64,000 nt of DNA from Candidatus Muiribacterium halophilum. Its GTDB lineage: Bacteria > Muiribacteriota > Muiribacteriia > Muiribacteriales > Muiribacteriaceae. Every line of letters begins with the position of its first letter. Position 1 is the first letter of the stretch. Below, one piece after another: positions 16,203-25,018 of this stretch. Under the pieces are notes generated by a model. It was not told the DNA's origin. It worked only from the letters and a program-made list of their open reading frames with translations, and searched no databases. Position numbers and translations under genes: made by a program. The stretch spans positions 20,369 to 84,368 of the forward strand of contig JALOAD010000009.1 of NCBI GenBank assembly GCA_023228995.1, given 5' to 3'.

Positions 16203-18767
16203 TTATATTTCGCTTTGCTTATTTTTCCAAACCATCCAAAAAGCGTATGGTTGCGATATATCTGCAAGATAATTTTTGTTATTACCCTTGTTTTTATCTT
16301 TTAATCTTGTGTCGTATTCAAGAAGTGTTCCTCTTAATCCATTATTAGCTATAAAAGTTTTATCTGAAAGTTCAGTTCCAGCTGGATAATAATACATAAA
16401 ATCAGCAGCCCAATTACCATAAACTTGAGTTCCAAATGCAAAAGATATAAAACAAGGTTGTTTTATTCCTGCATTAGATCCATTGCTATAATAATCTCGA
16501 TTCATAGCATATAATGATGCTTCAACTCTAATATATTGCTTATCAGTTTCTCCATCGATTCTAATAAAAGATTTAACTAAATTCTCGTTATAATTTTTTC
16601 CAATTGATGCAAGAATAAGAAGGTCATCATCAGTTTTCTTGAGAAGATTTCTTTTAATTTGAATATCTCCAGCTACTAAAATCACACCTTTCCCATGATA
16701 TACCATGTTCTCTATACCATCAGATATAGGCATTGGAAAAGCTGAATTTATAAGATATACTCCATTAAGATAAATATGCATTGTTTTACCTTCGATTTTG
16801 ACATTATGATGAGAAAAATCTCTATAATCAACATAAATTGCAGTAACTTTATCAAGATAAAGATTTGCAAAATCAGGATCTGAAATCCCATTATCATAAT
16901 AACTCATAACCTGTCCTGGTTTTATAATATTTCCATTATAAGGAACAAGTTGAGCAACACTGTTATAATTACCATATTTTGCTCTTATATTAGGACCTTC
17001 TACTGAGGTTTCAACAAAAGCCTTAAATTTCTCTTCTTTTGTTGGTTCAGGTGGAGGGTTACTAGGATCTACTGGTGTTTTATCTTTTTTCCATCTCAAA
17101 TAATAACCTTCCATATATCTAGCATATACATTACCTTCAACTTGCGTCTTAGACATCCATTTATTATTTTTCCAAGCACCATTTAATTGTAATACTGGAT
17201 GTCCTCTATAACCACTGTTATTCCAATCAACATCTTCATTTCTACTATTTAGATCGTTATTATCTATAAAACTTGAATGTGAATATGAATTATAATAAAT
17301 CTTTTGTGAATTCATAAAATACAATGGATAAGTAGGAGCTACTATAAATGGAGAAACAATATTTAAGCTTTCTTCTGTTTGTGAACCAGAACCATCCATT
17401 GACTTTTTTATTTCTTCTTCTTGGGCATAAATTTGTGATTCTACATATTTGGTAATATTAATACCATCCCAAGTTAATGCTGTTAAACCTTTATACGAAA
17501 AATCTTCCCAATCTGCCGGACTACGAACAAGAAAGCTTTTTTCTTCACCATCTACAAATTTTCTTCCACCAAATCCAGGACTTTTAATATCTTCATCCCA
17601 TGGTTTTAATGCGTATTCCCAACCATCTACAGATTTAAAAACTTGGACAGGCATTGCTTTTTTTAACCATCCTCCTGCTGCTATTCTTCTACCAGCTTCA
17701 CTACCAAGAGACGGTTCTTTATTAGCATCACTTAATCCACCATCATACATTTGTCTATAACTAAAATCAAGTATTGTCTTACCTAAAAGAGTTTCTATAA
17801 TATAATAATCTTTAGGATTACTTACATAATCAAATTTTTTAGTCACCTTTTTTTTACCACTTCCAAAAGTCAAAGAAATATAACCAGGTTCACTTAAATT
17901 ATAAACATCTTTTCCTAATTCAGTTTTATAAAAACCACCATAACTTTCTCTTGGTAAATCAATTACTATTTTATAATTTTCTCCTCGCATATTTCTTGGA
18001 GAGCCAAGGTAAACCTTACCTTTATTTTTTTTATCTCCATTATTAAATCTCACAAAATAAAAAGGATTTTCTTTTTCGTCTGACAATCTATTATAATTAT
18101 AATTTCCGAATTTAACTTCTTTAATAAATTCACCATTTTTATCTTTCATAGGATATTGTGCTCCAAATTCAGACATTGCATATTTTATAAACATTGAATA
18201 ATCATTAATAGCATTATATTGACCATTATATGAAAGAGTAAGAGGATTTATGACTTTTACATCTTTTGCAGCATGAGCATGATAATAATTATCACCTATT
18301 TTAGATTGAGCTATAATTTCAAGTTGACCTAATTTTTCTTTACCAAAATTAACTTTTTCACCATCTTTTTTACCATTTCTTCTATGATAGTCTTGAGAAA
18401 AAAATCTTGCTTTTACTTTTATTTCAGCATCAACTTCTTTTGCTAAATCACTAATTTGAGAACCACTTAAATTTATTGACTTCCACGCTGAAGAACTACC
18501 AATATTTGTATTTCTAAAAATTCCAAACCAATCTGATTCTTTCGCATAATCATTTGCTTCTCCACGAATTCTACTCTCAGCTTCTTGTACAATGCCTTCG
18601 AGAAGAAAGTTCGCATCAATACCTTTAAACAAAACACTGCTTTGTCTTGCACCTGTTATCATACTTGTAAGCTGACCTATACCGAGAGCTCCAAGAACAA
18701 TAAGAACAAGTATTGCAAGCATAATTGCATTACCTTTTTTATTTTTTATAATTCTATTAAAATTCAT
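16203..18767 (-). CDS. Large PilX/GspK-like pilus-assembly protein
   Basis: About 854 residues. The N terminus NRIIKNKKGNAIMLAILVLI resembles the PilX/GspK start: a basic leader, Gly, then one hydrophobic helix, followed by a helical segment (ANFLLEGIVQEAESRIRGEA) usual after that helix. The rest is a very long exported region, much longer than usual for PilX or GspK (150-350 residues), with no motif I know. GGAGG precedes the ATG at 18767 with 4-nt spacing; the longer frame to 18785 lacks a site. It is the first gene of the operon that ends with the glycine-rich protein. It probably acts at the tip of a pilus or pseudopilus. Confidence 0.65.
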   Translation of the reverse strand: MNFNRIIKNKKGNAIMLAILVLIVLGALGIGQLTSMITGARQSSVLFKGIDANFLLEGIVQEAESRIRGEANDYAKESDWFGIFRNTNIGSSSAWKSINLSGSQISDLAKEVDAEIKVKARFFSQDYHRRNGKKDGEKVNFGKEKLGQLEIIAQSKIGDNYYHAHAAKDVKVINPLTLSYNGQYNAINDYSMFIKYAMSEFGAQYPMKDKNGEFIKEVKFGNYNYNRLSDEKENPFYFVRFNNGDKKNKGKVYLGSPRNMRGENYKIVIDLPRESYGGFYKTELGKDVYNLSEPGYISLTFGSGKKKVTKKFDYVSNPKDYYIIETLLGKTILDFSYRQMYDGGLSDANKEPSLGSEAGRRIAAGGWLKKAMPVQVFKSVDGWEYALKPWDEDIKSPGFGGRKFVDGEEKSFLVRSPADWEDFSYKGLTALTWDGINITKYVESQIYAQEEEIKKSMDGSGSQTEESLNIVSPFIVAPTYPLYFMNSQKIYYNSYSHSSFIDNNDLNSRNEDVDWNNSGYRGHPVLQLNGAWKNNKWMSKTQVEGNVYARYMEGYYLRWKKDKTPVDPSNPPPEPTKEEKFKAFVETSVEGPNIRAKYGNYNSVAQLVPYNGNIIKPGQVMSYYDNGISDPDFANLYLDKVTAIYVDYRDFSHHNVKIEGKTMHIYLNGVYLINSAFPMPISDGIENMVYHGKGVILVAGDIQIKRNLLKKTDDDLLILASIGKNYNENLVKSFIRIDGETDKQYIRVEASLYAMNRDYYSNGSNAGIKQPCFISFAFGTQVYGNWAADFMYYYPAGTELSDKTFIANNGLRGTLLEYDTRLKDKNKGNNKNYLADISQPYAFWMVWKNKQSEI

Positions 18768-18829
18768 AAATCCTCCAAAGTCCATAAAAAAACTTCATTT
18801 TAACTTTATAATTTAACTCTACATTTAAA

Positions 18830-18854
18830 AATTAAATTAGACCCTAATTTAATT
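18830..18854. promoter_or_regulatory. Perfect 11-bp inverted repeat before the pseudopilin operon
   Basis: AATTAAATTAG-ACC-CTAATTTAATT lies 60 bp upstream of the first pilus gene. On the minus strand the adjoining GTTATAATTAAATTAG contains a -10-like TATAAT, and almost the same 20 bases recur before the third-from-last gene at about 16173-16195. It may be a promoter/operator shared by two transcripts of the operon. Confidence 0.4.
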
Positions 18855-18876
18855 ATAACCGATTATGGTTTTATTT

Positions 18877-19311
18877 TTAAGTTAAAATTTTATTTAGATA
18901 ATCTAAAGCTAAAATATAGCTTAATTCTTTGAATCCAAATATTGCACCATCACAAACTGGAGTAAGTAAAGATATATGTCTAAATTCTTCTCTATTTGTT
19001 ATATTTGATAAATGAACTTCTACTTTAGGAATATTTATACATTCCAATGAATCCCTTATTGCAACACTTGTATGAGTATAACCTCCAGCGTTTATAATAA
19101 TTCCTTTAAATTCATCTTCACTATTTTGTATTTTTGAAATTATTTCTCCTTCAATATTAGATTGAAAAAAACTGACTTTAATTTTATTTTTTACACAATA
19201 TTCCTTTATTATTAATTCTATATCTTTAAGAGTTTTATCTCCATACTGATTTTTATCTCTTTTACCGAGCATATTTAAATTTGGTCCATTTATTATTAAA
19301 ATATTTAACAT
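18877..19311 (-). CDS. aroQ: Type II 3-dehydroquinate dehydratase
   Basis: About 144 residues, the family length. Signature sequences are ILIINGPNLNMLGKRD at the start, GIIINAGGYTHTSVAIRD and KVEVHLSNITNREEFRH, covering the active-site Tyr/Arg loop, Asn, His and Glu of the dodecameric type II enzyme. It removes water from 3-dehydroquinate in the shikimate pathway. I take the ATG at 19311 (MLNILIINGPN), which overlaps the stop of aroKB; an upstream ATG at 19323 would add four residues. It is coupled to aroKB; aroC lies 13 kb away. Confidence 0.93.
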   Translation of the reverse strand: MLNILIINGPNLNMLGKRDKNQYGDKTLKDIELIIKEYCVKNKIKVSFFQSNIEGEIISKIQNSEDEFKGIIINAGGYTHTSVAIRDSLECINIPKVEVHLSNITNREEFRHISLLTPVCDGAIFGFKELSYILALDYLNKILT

Positions 19312-20861
19312 AATCTTTGCCATAATTTTTTCATTTCAAATTCACTAAAATAAAATTCATTAAATTCTATTATATTATTTTTATTTACAGGAAGTATAAT
19401 ACAAATTTTATCTTTTATATTTTTTTTATCCTGCTTAATCAATTCTATTGAGTCAAATAATGACTGTTCAGTCAGAGAAAAAACTTCATTACAAAAACCT
19501 GCGTTTTTCCTTATTATTTTAAAATTTTCAAAATCTTCTAAAGTAATTTTACCTGTCAAAAAAGAAGTTTTCCAAGCATAATACATTCCATCACAAACTG
19601 CAATTCCATGTTTAACTTCAAATTTAGATATACTCTCAATTACATGTCCAAATGTATGTCCAAGATTTAATAACAAACGAATTCCTTTTTTATCTAATTC
19701 ATCTTTTTCAACTATTTTAGATTTATAAACACAAGCCAAAATGACCGAATGTTCAATATCTTTGTCATTTTTTATAATATCAGAAGTATTTGATAAATAT
19801 GAATATTTTATCATCTCACCCATTCCCGATAAAAAATCTTCTTTATCAAGAGTTTCAAGAAATAAAGTATCAATTACAATAAGTTCAGGTTGATAAAAAG
19901 AACCTATTAAATTTTTAACATTATTAAAATTAATACTGTTTTTCCCACCAATTGAAGCATCTATCATACAAAGTAAAGTTGTTGGTATAAGAAATAATCT
20001 AATTCCTCTTTTAAAGTTTGAAGCAGCAAAACCTGCAAGATCACAAACAGTTCCTCCACCTAAACCAATAAACACATCATTTCTTGAAAAACCATTGGTA
20101 CTAGCATATTCCCATATTTTTTTGGCATTTTTTATATCTTTAAGTTTTTCACCTTCATTTAATATAATGATATGATCTGACATTTTTTTGATTAAATCTT
20201 CATATAATGAATAAACTTTTGAGTCTGTAATTATAAGTTTTTTTGATTGAATAGAAGTTTTAGAATTTAAAAGATTATTAAAATATAATACAATATTAGT
20301 TTTAATAATTACTTCTGTATTTTCTCTTGAAGTTTTATAAGTAAAGGTGTTTTCATACTTAATTTTAATAAGATCACTAACTTCATTAATAGAAAGATTA
20401 TCAGTTATAATTTGAGTATGTCCAATATCATAATGGTTTTTTCTTTCATTCCAAAGATTTTTTACACATTCCAATTTATCCATGTTTTCAAGAAGAGGTC
20501 TATTATGAGTACCTTTAACACGGTCTAATATAATCGAGAATGATGCTTTTAAATGAACAATATAACCAAGAGTTTTTATTACTTCTCTGTTTTTTTCATT
20601 TTTTACAATTCCACCACCAGTAGAAACAACTGTATTTTGTATATTAAGTGAATTAAGTATATTTGTTTCACATTCGCGAAAATAATCTCCACCTTTTTTT
20701 GTAAATATATCATTTACAGACATATTTTCTTTTTTTTCAATTTCTATATCAATATCAATCCAATTCATATTAAGAGAAGAAGCAAGTAATTTACCGATAG
20801 AAGTCTTTCCAGTTCCCATAAATCCAATTAAAATGATATTATTATATTTTGAATTATTCAT
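19305..20861 (-). CDS. aroKB: Fused shikimate kinase / 3-dehydroquinate synthase
   Basis: 518 residues joining two pathway enzymes. Residues 1-165 are shikimate kinase: P-loop GFMGTGKTS (13-21), substrate-binding DIDIE and FRECE, GGGI, and the lid RVKGTHNRPLL. Residues 175-518 are 3-dehydroquinate synthase: IGLGGGTVCDLAGFAAS for NAD binding, PTTLLCMIDASIGGK, and the zinc-binding GLNLGHTFGH-type motif (LLNLGHTFGHVIE). The same fusion is known from Thermotoga. Steps 2 and 5 of the pathway are thus in one chain, and step 3 (aroQ) overlaps it. The ribosome site is weak. Confidence 0.93.
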   Translation of the reverse strand: MNNSKYNNIILIGFMGTGKTSIGKLLASSLNMNWIDIDIEIEKKENMSVNDIFTKKGGDYFRECETNILNSLNIQNTVVSTGGGIVKNEKNREVIKTLGYIVHLKASFSIILDRVKGTHNRPLLENMDKLECVKNLWNERKNHYDIGHTQIITDNLSINEVSDLIKIKYENTFTYKTSRENTEVIIKTNIVLYFNNLLNSKTSIQSKKLIITDSKVYSLYEDLIKKMSDHIIILNEGEKLKDIKNAKKIWEYASTNGFSRNDVFIGLGGGTVCDLAGFAASNFKRGIRLFLIPTTLLCMIDASIGGKNSINFNNVKNLIGSFYQPELIVIDTLFLETLDKEDFLSGMGEMIKYSYLSNTSDIIKNDKDIEHSVILACVYKSKIVEKDELDKKGIRLLLNLGHTFGHVIESISKFEVKHGIAVCDGMYYAWKTSFLTGKITLEDFENFKIIRKNAGFCNEVFSLTEQSLFDSIELIKQDKKNIKDKICIILPVNKNNIIEFNEFYFSEFEMKKLWQRLC

Positions 20862-20969
20862 AAAAAGATTTTATCATATAATTAAACAAAGTTAAAGAGC
20901 TTGTGAGTTAAAGGATTAATACATAAATACACACTATTGTTAAAACTTAACAATACAAATTTTAAACAA

Positions 20970-21006
20970 CATAGTTCGCTATGCTCACGATGTAGTTTTA
21001 CGAGCA
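20970..21006. repeat. Short palindrome element (CATAG-TTCG-CTATG) with GCTCAC spacer
   Basis: CATAGTTCGCTATG is a 5-bp stem with a TTCG loop, followed directly by GCTCACGATGTAG and ACGAGC. It resembles the palindrome arrays at 50.1 and 52.1 kb, where GCTCAC also separates palindromes. It lies between aroKB and the downstream end of the first endonuclease gene. Confidence 0.45.
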
Positions 21007-21016
21007 AAACCAGGTT

Positions 21017-22024
21017 TTAAAAATCAGTTATATTATTTATTAATTCAGGACAGTCAATAAATGGATTTCTATTATTCTGATGATCTTCCACCATTGAATT
21101 TCTTAGAAATTCTCTTTCAGTAACAGGGTCAAGTTCATTCCATTTTTTGAAAAATTCTTCCTGATCTTTATCAATAGGCATATTATATCTAACTGCAAAA
21201 TACAACATTCCTCTGGCAATATCACCTTTTTTATCATCTCTAGGTTCAAATACAGTTTTCCCGCTTTTGCTTATACCATATTTTGCTCCACCATCTGACC
21301 ATTTTTCTTTAAACACTTCTCCAAATGGATTGTTTCCTCTTCTTGAATTTGTTCTTGAATCACATGGATATATATGCATCATATCAGTTTTTTTAGTTCC
21401 AGAATCTACAGAACCGAATTTTGATTGAGGCCATGAATGTTCACAATTCATATTCCCAGGATCAGGAATTCCCATTGTTTTTACAAGTCTTGCTGTATAA
21501 ACACATTCTGCATATCCGTCATTGTTGTCAAGTTCACCAAACATTATTTTTCTAGCATCTGTATAACTGTAAGTTGTATGATTATCAACAACTTCATGTA
21601 ATTTAGCTTTTAATTTGCTGTCTTTTAATTCTTTCATTGAATTATAGAATTCTTCATAATCAAAACCGTTTTGATATTTATTCATTACAAATCTGAAAAT
21701 TTCACCATTTTCATTTTCAAATGTTATTGAAAAAGAATCAGATTCGATTATTGAAAAATAAGTTGATTCGTTTCCACTGACAAGAAGAAACTCATTGTTA
21801 TTATCGCATATAAGAATTGTATTATCATTAGAATTTTTTTCTGATTGAAGACTTAATTCCTTGTTATCTGATTTTGATATAAAAAAATTATCTATTGTTA
21901 TATATTCTGATTCAGGATAAGTTATTTTCTGTAATTCAAAATTGCCTGATATATCATTGATATTGATTGCATTTGCAGATATTAATAAAACTACTGATAC
22001 TAAAATACTTAATACTTTTTTCAT
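21017..22024 (-). CDS. Secreted endonuclease I family nuclease (paralogue 1)
   Basis: 335 residues with signal peptide MKKVLSILVSVVLLISANA. The C-terminal two-thirds is the endonuclease I domain: NCEHSWPQSKFG with the catalytic His, MMHIYPCDSRTNSRRGNNPFG (metal-binding and scissile-phosphate residues) and FEPRDDKKGDIARGMLYFAVRY. These enzymes cut double-stranded DNA with Mg outside the cytoplasm. The N-terminal ~135 residues are a family-specific extension shared in pattern with the two paralogues at 29.3-31.5 kb. GGGAG precedes the ATG. Likely used for nutrient DNA or biofilm DNA. Confidence 0.88.
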   Translation of the reverse strand: MKKVLSILVSVVLLISANAININDISGNFELQKITYPESEYITIDNFFISKSDNKELSLQSEKNSNDNTILICDNNNEFLLVSGNESTYFSIIESDSFSITFENENGEIFRFVMNKYQNGFDYEEFYNSMKELKDSKLKAKLHEVVDNHTTYSYTDARKIMFGELDNNDGYAECVYTARLVKTMGIPDPGNMNCEHSWPQSKFGSVDSGTKKTDMMHIYPCDSRTNSRRGNNPFGEVFKEKWSDGGAKYGISKSGKTVFEPRDDKKGDIARGMLYFAVRYNMPIDKDQEEFFKKWNELDPVTEREFLRNSMVEDHQNNRNPFIDCPELINNITDF

Positions 22025-22088
22025 TATTAACTCCCAGTCATTGTTTTGACGGGACTTATACTATTATACTCTTATGCCGTGGACTTTA

Positions 22089-22117
22089 AGGATAAGACAT
22101 ATCTTTAAATTTGTCAA
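22089..22117 (-). promoter_or_regulatory. Promoter of endonuclease paralogue 1
   Basis: Minus strand TTGACA (22117-22112), 17-bp spacer, TATCCT (22094-22089). The leader then carries TTATACTATTATACTCTTATGCCG-type repeats (read on plus strand, about 22051-22078) that resemble the leader of paralogue 3 (about 31501-31535). Confidence 0.55.
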
Positions 22118-22129
22118 GCTATATTAATA

Positions 22130-22158
22130 TTGAAATTTAAATAAAAAAAATATACAAT
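22130..22158 (+). promoter_or_regulatory. Promoter of the two-component/envelope operon
   Basis: TTGAAA (22130-22135), 17-bp spacer, TACAAT (22153-22158), 23 bp before the response regulator start. It is back-to-back with the endonuclease promoter; the two -35 boxes are only 12 bp apart. Confidence 0.55.
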
Positions 22159-22180
22159 TAAAATAAAAAATGGAGGTTCT

Positions 22181-22861
22181 TTGAAAATACTTCTTATTGA
22201 AGATGAAATTAGTACTGCTGAATTTATAGTAGATGGACTTAAAAAAGAAAATTTTGCAGTTTTCCATATTCCCAATGGATTAGACGGTTTATTTGAAGCC
22301 TGTAATAATTACTATGATATTTTTATAATAGATGTAATGCTTCCTGATATTGATGGAATTACAATAATTAAAAAAATCAGAGAAAAAAACATACAAACTC
22401 CAGTTATAATTCTTAGTGCTAAAAATTCAACAGAAGATATAGTATCTGGCTTAAGAGCTGGATCAGATGATTATATCTCCAAACCTTTTTCTTTCATAGA
22501 ACTTCTTGCAAGAATTAAAGGGATTTTAAGAAGAATGAATTTGAATTTTTCTACATCTACTATTTTATCAGAAGGAAATCTCAAGATAGATTGTCTAAAG
22601 AAAAAAGTTTTCAGAGATAACAAAGAAATAATACTTCAAGCAAAAGAATTCTCATTACTTGAATATTTATTAAAAAACAAAGGAATTGTTGTCACTAAAC
22701 AAATGATAATTGATAATGTTTGGAATTTCGACTTTGATCCTGAAACAAATATCGTAGAAGCAAAAATAAGTAAGTTGAGAAACAAAATTGATAAAAATTT
22801 CAAAAATAAACTTATTCATACAATAAAAGGACTAGGGTATATTCTTGAAGATAAATTTTGA
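22181..22861 (+). CDS. OmpR/PhoB-family response regulator
   Basis: 226 residues. Receiver domain 1-115 with Glu7/Asp8, phosphorylated Asp51 (FIIDVMLPDIDG) and Lys101 (ISKPFS); winged-helix DNA-binding domain from about 128 (GNLKIDCLKKKVF...VVTKQMIIDNVWNFDFDPETNIVEAKISKLRNKID). The start is TTG with GGAGG 4 nt upstream. It overlaps the sensor kinase gene by 17 bp. Genes downstream for a PAP2 phosphatase, two phospho-headgroup transferases and DgkA suggest it controls envelope modification, as PmrA/BasR does in other diderms; that is inference from context. Confidence 0.9.
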   Translation: MKILLIEDEISTAEFIVDGLKKENFAVFHIPNGLDGLFEACNNYYDIFIIDVMLPDIDGITIIKKIREKNIQTPVIILSAKNSTEDIVSGLRAGSDDYISKPFSFIELLARIKGILRRMNLNFSTSTILSEGNLKIDCLKKKVFRDNKEIILQAKEFSLLEYLLKNKGIVVTKQMIIDNVWNFDFDPETNIVEAKISKLRNKIDKNFKNKLIHTIKGLGYILEDKF

Positions 22862-24245
22862 AAAAAGGATTTCACTTTATTATCAACTTATTTTCATATT
22901 TCTAAGTATTTTTTTTATTTTTTCTATTTTCATATCGGTAGCATCGTATTATTTCCCTTATATAACTATATTTGATAAAATTTCAGAAGATCTATTAACC
23001 GAGACAAACGAATTTAAAAATGCTTATTCTGACAGCGAAAAAACCTTTGAAAAATTTTTAAAATTTGAACTTGAAGGAGAAGGCGAAAAAAATCTATTTG
23101 TAGAATTATTCAAAGATAATATAAAAATTTTATCTTCAACAAAAAATAATACAATAATCAATAAATTAAAAAATTATAATAGTGGTGATGATTTTGAGGT
23201 TTTTTATGCAACACTAAACAAAAACCCAGATAAGTTTATGATAATAAAAAGGAATTTCAAAGATGGAGTAAGCATACTAATAGGTGAAAATCTAAAAGAA
23301 ACTTTAAATATATTCTATATTCTAAAATATATCATAATATTTATAAACCTTATATCATTTTTTACAGTAACTATAACAATTTTAATAATTACAAAAAAAA
23401 TTTTAAATCCAATAAAGGAATTATCTGATTTCACAAAAACTATATCTGAGAAAAAAGAATTAATTATGCACATGGATTACACAACTTTCCCTCTTGAATT
23501 ATATAATTTGGCAGATAATTTCAAAAAAATGTTAAATAGAATTCATATTCTAATAAACGAAGCTGAAGAATTAAGTGACAATATTGCTCATGATATAAAA
23601 ACTCCTCTTACAAATATTAAGATGATAACTGAAAACTTATTATCTGAAAAACAACTTTTATCTCATAATAAAAATTTTATATTAATTTTAAAAAACCTCA
23701 ATCGTACAACTTATATAATCAACACTATACTTTCAGCTTCGAAAATTATTTCTGATACAACAAAAATTGATAACGATAAAATTAATCTACTTGAATTATC
23801 AAAAGATGCCTTTGAGTTATTCTATGAAATCGCTGAATCAAAAAATATTAAATTATCTATGCGTAATGATAATGATAAATACTTTATAAAAGGAAATCTC
23901 AAAGCAGTCCAGAGAATAATTTCAAATATTATTGATAACTCTATAAAATATACTAATTCAGGAGGAAGTATATCAATCAATCTTTCAAAAAATAAAAATT
24001 ATGTGTTTTTTTCAGTAAAAGACAGTGGAATTGGAATCCCTGAAAATGAAATCGCTAATATATTCAATAAATTTTATAAAATTGATAAATCAAGACAATC
24101 CGAAGGTATTGGACTTGGTCTAAGTATTGTAAAATCACTTGTAGAAAAATTAAATGCCGAGATATTTATAACCAGTACTTTTGGTACTGGCTCTGAATTT
24201 ATTGTCAAATTCAAACAATCAGAGGTCTCAATTACCAAAATATAA
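22845..24245 (+). CDS. Sensor histidine kinase
   Basis: 466 residues. Two transmembrane helices (about 12-38 and 158-182) bracket an extracytoplasmic sensor region of ~120 residues. A HAMP linker follows, then the dimerisation/phospho-acceptor helix with His249 in DNIAHDIKTPLTN, and an ATPase domain with N box NIIDNSIKYTNSGG, G1 DSGIGIPENE and G2 GIGLGLSIVKSL. Start TTG at 22845 lies inside the regulator gene behind AGGG. It phosphorylates the regulator encoded just before it. The signal is unknown; the sensor region is acidic and Lys-rich with no named domain. Confidence 0.9.
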   Translation: MKINFEKRISLYYQLIFIFLSIFFIFSIFISVASYYFPYITIFDKISEDLLTETNEFKNAYSDSEKTFEKFLKFELEGEGEKNLFVELFKDNIKILSSTKNNTIINKLKNYNSGDDFEVFYATLNKNPDKFMIIKRNFKDGVSILIGENLKETLNIFYILKYIIIFINLISFFTVTITILIITKKILNPIKELSDFTKTISEKKELIMHMDYTTFPLELYNLADNFKKMLNRIHILINEAEELSDNIAHDIKTPLTNIKMITENLLSEKQLLSHNKNFILILKNLNRTTYIINTILSASKIISDTTKIDNDKINLLELSKDAFELFYEIAESKNIKLSMRNDNDKYFIKGNLKAVQRIISNIIDNSIKYTNSGGSISINLSKNKNYVFFSVKDSGIGIPENEIANIFNKFYKIDKSRQSEGIGLGLSIVKSLVEKLNAEIFITSTFGTGSEFIVKFKQSEVSITKI

Positions 24246-24310
24246 TCTATATTACTTATTAGTAATGTTAAGGCAATGTTTAAACAATAATCCCAAGATA
24301 AAATATAATC

Positions 24311-25018
24311 ATGGGAAAAAAAGAAAAAATCATATTATTGTTTTGTATTCTTCTTCTAATTATTACTATATTAATTTTTGAATTTTCCAATTTCGATGTA
24401 ACTTTAAGTAATTTCTTTTTTAATAAAAACACAAATTCCTGGCTAATTTCATCAAATAATACTATATATGGTTTGATTTTTTATAGAGGATTTAAAATAT
24501 TTTTAGTTTCTATAGGAATTTCTTTAATCTTAATATTCACATTATCATTTAAATTCAAAAAATTAGAAGACCTTAGATATATTACCTTGTTTTTATTTGC
24601 ATGCATGGCATTTATTCCAACTTTTATATCATTTTTAAAGCATACTACAAATATTTATCCGCCATGGGATCTAAATATTTTTAACGGGAACAAACCTTAT
24701 ATAAAATTATTTGAAAAATATCCTGCGGATTTTACTCAGAAGAAAAAAGCTCAAGGTTATCCAGCAGGTCACGCTTCCGGCGGATTTAGTATTTTATGTT
24801 TTGTTTATATTTTAAAAAAAAGAAAATACAAAATGTTTTTCTTATTATTCTGGATGTTTCTTGGTTGGTCCATGGGAATTTATCAGATGGTTCGTGGAGC
24901 ACATTTTTTAAGCCATACAATCGTATCAAACATCTTATCAATCATTATAACTCTATTATTATACTACTTATTTAAAAAAAAAATAGAAGGAGCAACTAAC
25001 AATGAACAAAATCAATAA
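24311..25018 (+). CDS. PAP2-family membrane phosphatase
   Basis: 235 residues, multi-spanning. Phosphatase motifs: KKKAQGYPAGHASGG (motif 1 Lys and motif 2 with His) and QMVRGAHFLSHTIVS (motif 3 Arg and His). Family members remove or transfer phosphate on lipid carriers such as undecaprenyl pyrophosphate, phosphatidylglycerophosphate or lipid A, acting at the outer face of the inner membrane. There is no clear ribosome site before the ATG. The gene ends 17 bp inside the next one. In this cluster a lipid A or carrier-lipid role is plausible (LpxE/LpxT/PgpB type), not proven. Confidence 0.82.
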   Translation: MGKKEKIILLFCILLLIITILIFEFSNFDVTLSNFFFNKNTNSWLISSNNTIYGLIFYRGFKIFLVSIGISLILIFTLSFKFKKLEDLRYITLFLFACMAFIPTFISFLKHTTNIYPPWDLNIFNGNKPYIKLFEKYPADFTQKKKAQGYPAGHASGGFSILCFVYILKKRKYKMFFLLFWMFLGWSMGIYQMVRGAHFLSHTIVSNILSIIITLLLYYLFKKKIEGATNNEQNQ

